Below are positions 5,059-6,326 of a DNA stretch of 6,326 nucleotides, in pieces. Positions within the stretch are counted from its first letter, which is position 1. Each line of letters opens with the position of its first letter. The stretch lies in contig QQUD01000619.1 of assembly GCA_008501785.1 (NCBI GenBank), positions 1-6,326 on the forward strand, written 5' to 3'. Both the position numbers and the translations under genes were made by a program. The notes beneath the pieces were generated by a model. That model had not been told where the DNA came from. It did not search any database and saw only the letters and a list, made by a program, of their open reading frames with translations. Origin of the DNA: Chloroflexota bacterium. Lineage in GTDB: Bacteria; Chloroflexota; Anaerolineae; Promineifilales; Promineifilaceae.

Positions 5059-6204
5059 TTATGAAAGTGGAATATCTATTTCTAATTGTGTGCCTTGGCC
5101 GGGGCTAGTTTGAAGGAGTAAACGGCCGTTTAACAACCTCACCCTCTCATTCAACCCCACGAGTCCAAACCGGCTGCGCGGCACCAACTCTGAATCAAAC
5201 CCAATTCCATCATCTGTGATGGTCAGGTGCAGCATGTGAGGCGTAATGGCCAGCCGAATCGTGGCTTGCTGCGCTTGCGCGTGTTGCTCACTATTGGTTA
5301 AGGCTTCTTGGGTAATGCGGTACACGCCAACCTCTACGCGAGGTGGCAGCGGTTGGTTGCTGCCGGTCATCTCTAGCTGCACGGGCACAGCGCAGTTATG
5401 AGCTAAGTCGGTGATGGCTTCTGGCAGCGTGCGCCCTTCCAGTGGCGCTGCGCGTAAATCCATCACCGAACGGCGTGCTTCTTCCAGATTTGCTTGTGTT
5501 AGTGACAAGGCGTGCTGCACAAATTGGCGGATTTTTTGTGGGTTGGCATCGGCTTCGAGCAGGGCATCGGCGGATTCTAGTTGGAGGGAAACGGCCGTTA
5601 ACCCCTGCGCCAGCGTATCGTGAATCTCACGCGCCAACCGGTTCCGTTCCTTGACTGCACCAAGCTGAATGCTCTGGTTAAACAACCGCACTCGCTCAAC
5701 GGCAATGCCCAACATATCGCCAATCGTGTACAGCAGCTGCAAATCATCGGGGGAAAGCTGCCGCCAATCGGTGCTGGCCACATTGAGCACCCCCAGCTTC
5801 TTGCCATGTGCGTAGAGGGGAATGCTGGCGTGATAGCGCAGTCCATCCGTGCCATCGACCAACCCGTGCAAACGGCTACACTCAACCACATTCACATTCG
5901 CGGCCCCTGCCAAATCACCTTCGCCAAACGTGCGTAAACAGTAACAGCCACCTTCCATTTTTTCCGGCTTTTCAACAAGCACAGGTGGCAAATTTTGGAA
6001 TGCAGCCAGGTAAGATGCATTTTCATCATCTTCGCGCTGCAACCAAACCCAACCAGTCTGTAAATCCAGCAGTTCGGCGACTTTGGCTAACACATCGCGC
6101 AGCGCCTGATTGATGTCAACTGATTGGTTCAAAACTTGTGCGATATTATTGAGAATGGAAAGTTCTCGATTTCGTTTTTGTAGTTTATCGGCATCTTTGC
6201 CCAT
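5059..6204 (-). CDS. Soluble GAF sensor histidine kinase (HisKA_3 / NarX-like), 381 aa
   Basis: This is a cytoplasmic sensor kinase without membrane segments. Residues 5-30 form a short helical, possibly coiled-coil lead (LQKRNRELSILNNIAQVLNQ). A GAF sensor domain spans about 30-175, with SIPLYAHGKKLGVLNVAS and a cysteine pattern Cys87-x-Cys89 ... Cys109. The HisKA_3 dimerisation domain (about 184-250) has ERNRLAREIHDTLAQGL with the phosphorylated His195. The ATPase domain (about 288-380) has the N box ITQEALTNSEQHA (Asn304), the G1 box DDGIGF (331-336), GLVGLNERV and a final GQGTQLEI. HisKA_3 kinases pair with NarL-type regulators, and the one at 3195-2548 fits. The signal is unknown; the GAF cysteines hint at redox or metal sensing (inference). 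The ATG at 6204 has AGGA seven bases upstream, and two overlapping dyads precede it. It has ACGGCCGT elements at 5122-5129 (Asn-Gly-Arg) and 5591-5598 (Thr-Ala-Val). Confidence 0.95.
   Translation of the reverse strand: MGKDADKLQKRNRELSILNNIAQVLNQSVDINQALRDVLAKVAELLDLQTGWVWLQREDDENASYLAAFQNLPPVLVEKPEKMEGGCYCLRTFGEGDLAGAANVNVVECSRLHGLVDGTDGLRYHASIPLYAHGKKLGVLNVASTDWRQLSPDDLQLLYTIGDMLGIAVERVRLFNQSIQLGAVKERNRLAREIHDTLAQGLTAVSLQLESADALLEADANPQKIRQFVQHALSLTQANLEEARRSVMDLRAAPLEGRTLPEAITDLAHNCAVPVQLEMTGSNQPLPPRVEVGVYRITQEALTNSEQHAQAQQATIRLAITPHMLHLTITDDGIGFDSELVPRSRFGLVGLNERVRLLNGRLLLQTSPGQGTQLEIDIPLS
5122..5129. repeat. ACGGCCGT iterated palindrome, copy 6
   Basis: Exact copy near the 3' end of the kinase gene, the only one in a different frame (Asn-Gly-Arg). 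It extends to the 12-bp palindrome TAAACGGCCGTTTA. Confidence 0.85.
5591..5598. repeat. ACGGCCGT iterated palindrome, copy 7
   Basis: Exact copy in the kinase HisKA_3 domain, read as Thr-Ala-Val (residues 203-205), eight residues after the phosphorylated histidine. It extends to TTAACGGCCGTTxx on one side. Confidence 0.85.
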
Positions 6205-6234
6205 GATTGATTCCTGTCAATGCTGGAAATTTGG

Positions 6235-6261
6235 TTCATTTTGCCCAAAATGAATTTTGGG
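6235..6261. promoter_or_regulatory. Two overlapping perfect dyads upstream of the kinase gene
   Basis: TTCATTTTG-cc-CAAAATGAA (6235-6254) and CCCAAAAT-ga-ATTTTGGG (6244-6261) share the middle segment. Both have perfect arms (9 and 8 bp) and two-base centres. They lie 31-57 bases before the kinase ATG. The short centres favour a DNA operator read by a dimeric protein over an RNA hairpin, although alternate RNA hairpins are possible with one or two pairs opened. No clear -10/-35 pair was found nearby; the rest of 6205-6326 holds a 10-bp palindrome AAACATGTTT (6273-6282) and no gene. Confidence 0.5.
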
Positions 6262-6326
6262 TCTGCCAGATCAAACATGTTTATGGAAGTTAAATAAATA
6301 ATCAGGTAATAGAAAACTACAAAATG

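Noticed and set aside
5598..5891. Alternative minus-strand frame of 97 codons inside the kinase gene.
   Set aside because: It is an out-of-frame shadow of the GAF-HisKA_3 coding sequence.
6283..6326. Possible -35/-10 pair (TTGTAG ... TATTTA) for the kinase gene on the minus strand.
   Set aside because: The -10 matches only half of the consensus in AT-rich DNA; too weak to list.

Overview
The window looks like a piece of a free-living bacterial chromosome, most plausibly Chloroflexota (Anaerolineae/Caldilineae-like). This is an inference from gene styles: an effector-associated-domain (EAD) protein with a Pro/Thr-rich linker, a GAF-HisKA_3 kinase with a NarL-type regulator, and dense coding at about 50-60% G+C. 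No rRNA or 16S marker is present to confirm it. All recognisable genes are on the minus strand, so transcription runs from right to left.

Layout from right to left (5' to 3' of the minus strand). 6205-6326 is a non-coding leader with two overlapping dyads just upstream of a soluble GAF-containing histidine kinase (6204-5059). Next is a 130-nt gap with an inverted, G-rich heptanucleotide array (4981-5045). A CNNM/CorC-type membrane protein with paired CBS domains follows (4928-3624). After it comes a short methyltransferase remnant lacking its N-terminus and its middle (3593-3192). This overlaps by ATGA the NarL/FixJ response regulator (3195-2548), the probable partner of the kinase. Two bases later starts an unusual fused membrane protein, an alpha/beta hydrolase joined to a DUF3267-type zincin peptidase domain (2545-1046). 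Its end overlaps a small orphan reading frame of unknown function (1056-811). A 172-nt AT-rich gap with a TATAAT box then leads to an AT-rich partial gene (638 to beyond base 1) encoding an EAD death-like adaptor domain, one membrane segment and a Pro/Thr/Ser-rich outer linker.

How the genes fit together: the kinase and regulator probably form one two-component system controlling unknown targets. The regulator is packed tightly with the hydrolase-peptidase fusion, which may be co-regulated or the output. The CNNM gene and the broken methyltransferase sit between kinase and regulator and look like an interruption of an original pair. The EAD gene at the left edge is compositionally distinct. 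It is the best candidate for part of a conflict or signalling system, but its effector lies outside the window.

The most striking sequence-level signal is the 8-bp palindrome ACGGCCGT. It occurs seven times (about 0.1 expected in random sequence of this length), six times in the same reading frame coding Thr-Ala-Val. It resembles the HIP1 highly iterated palindrome of cyanobacteria in behaviour, with a different sequence. No tRNA, rRNA, CRISPR array or intact insertion sequence was seen.
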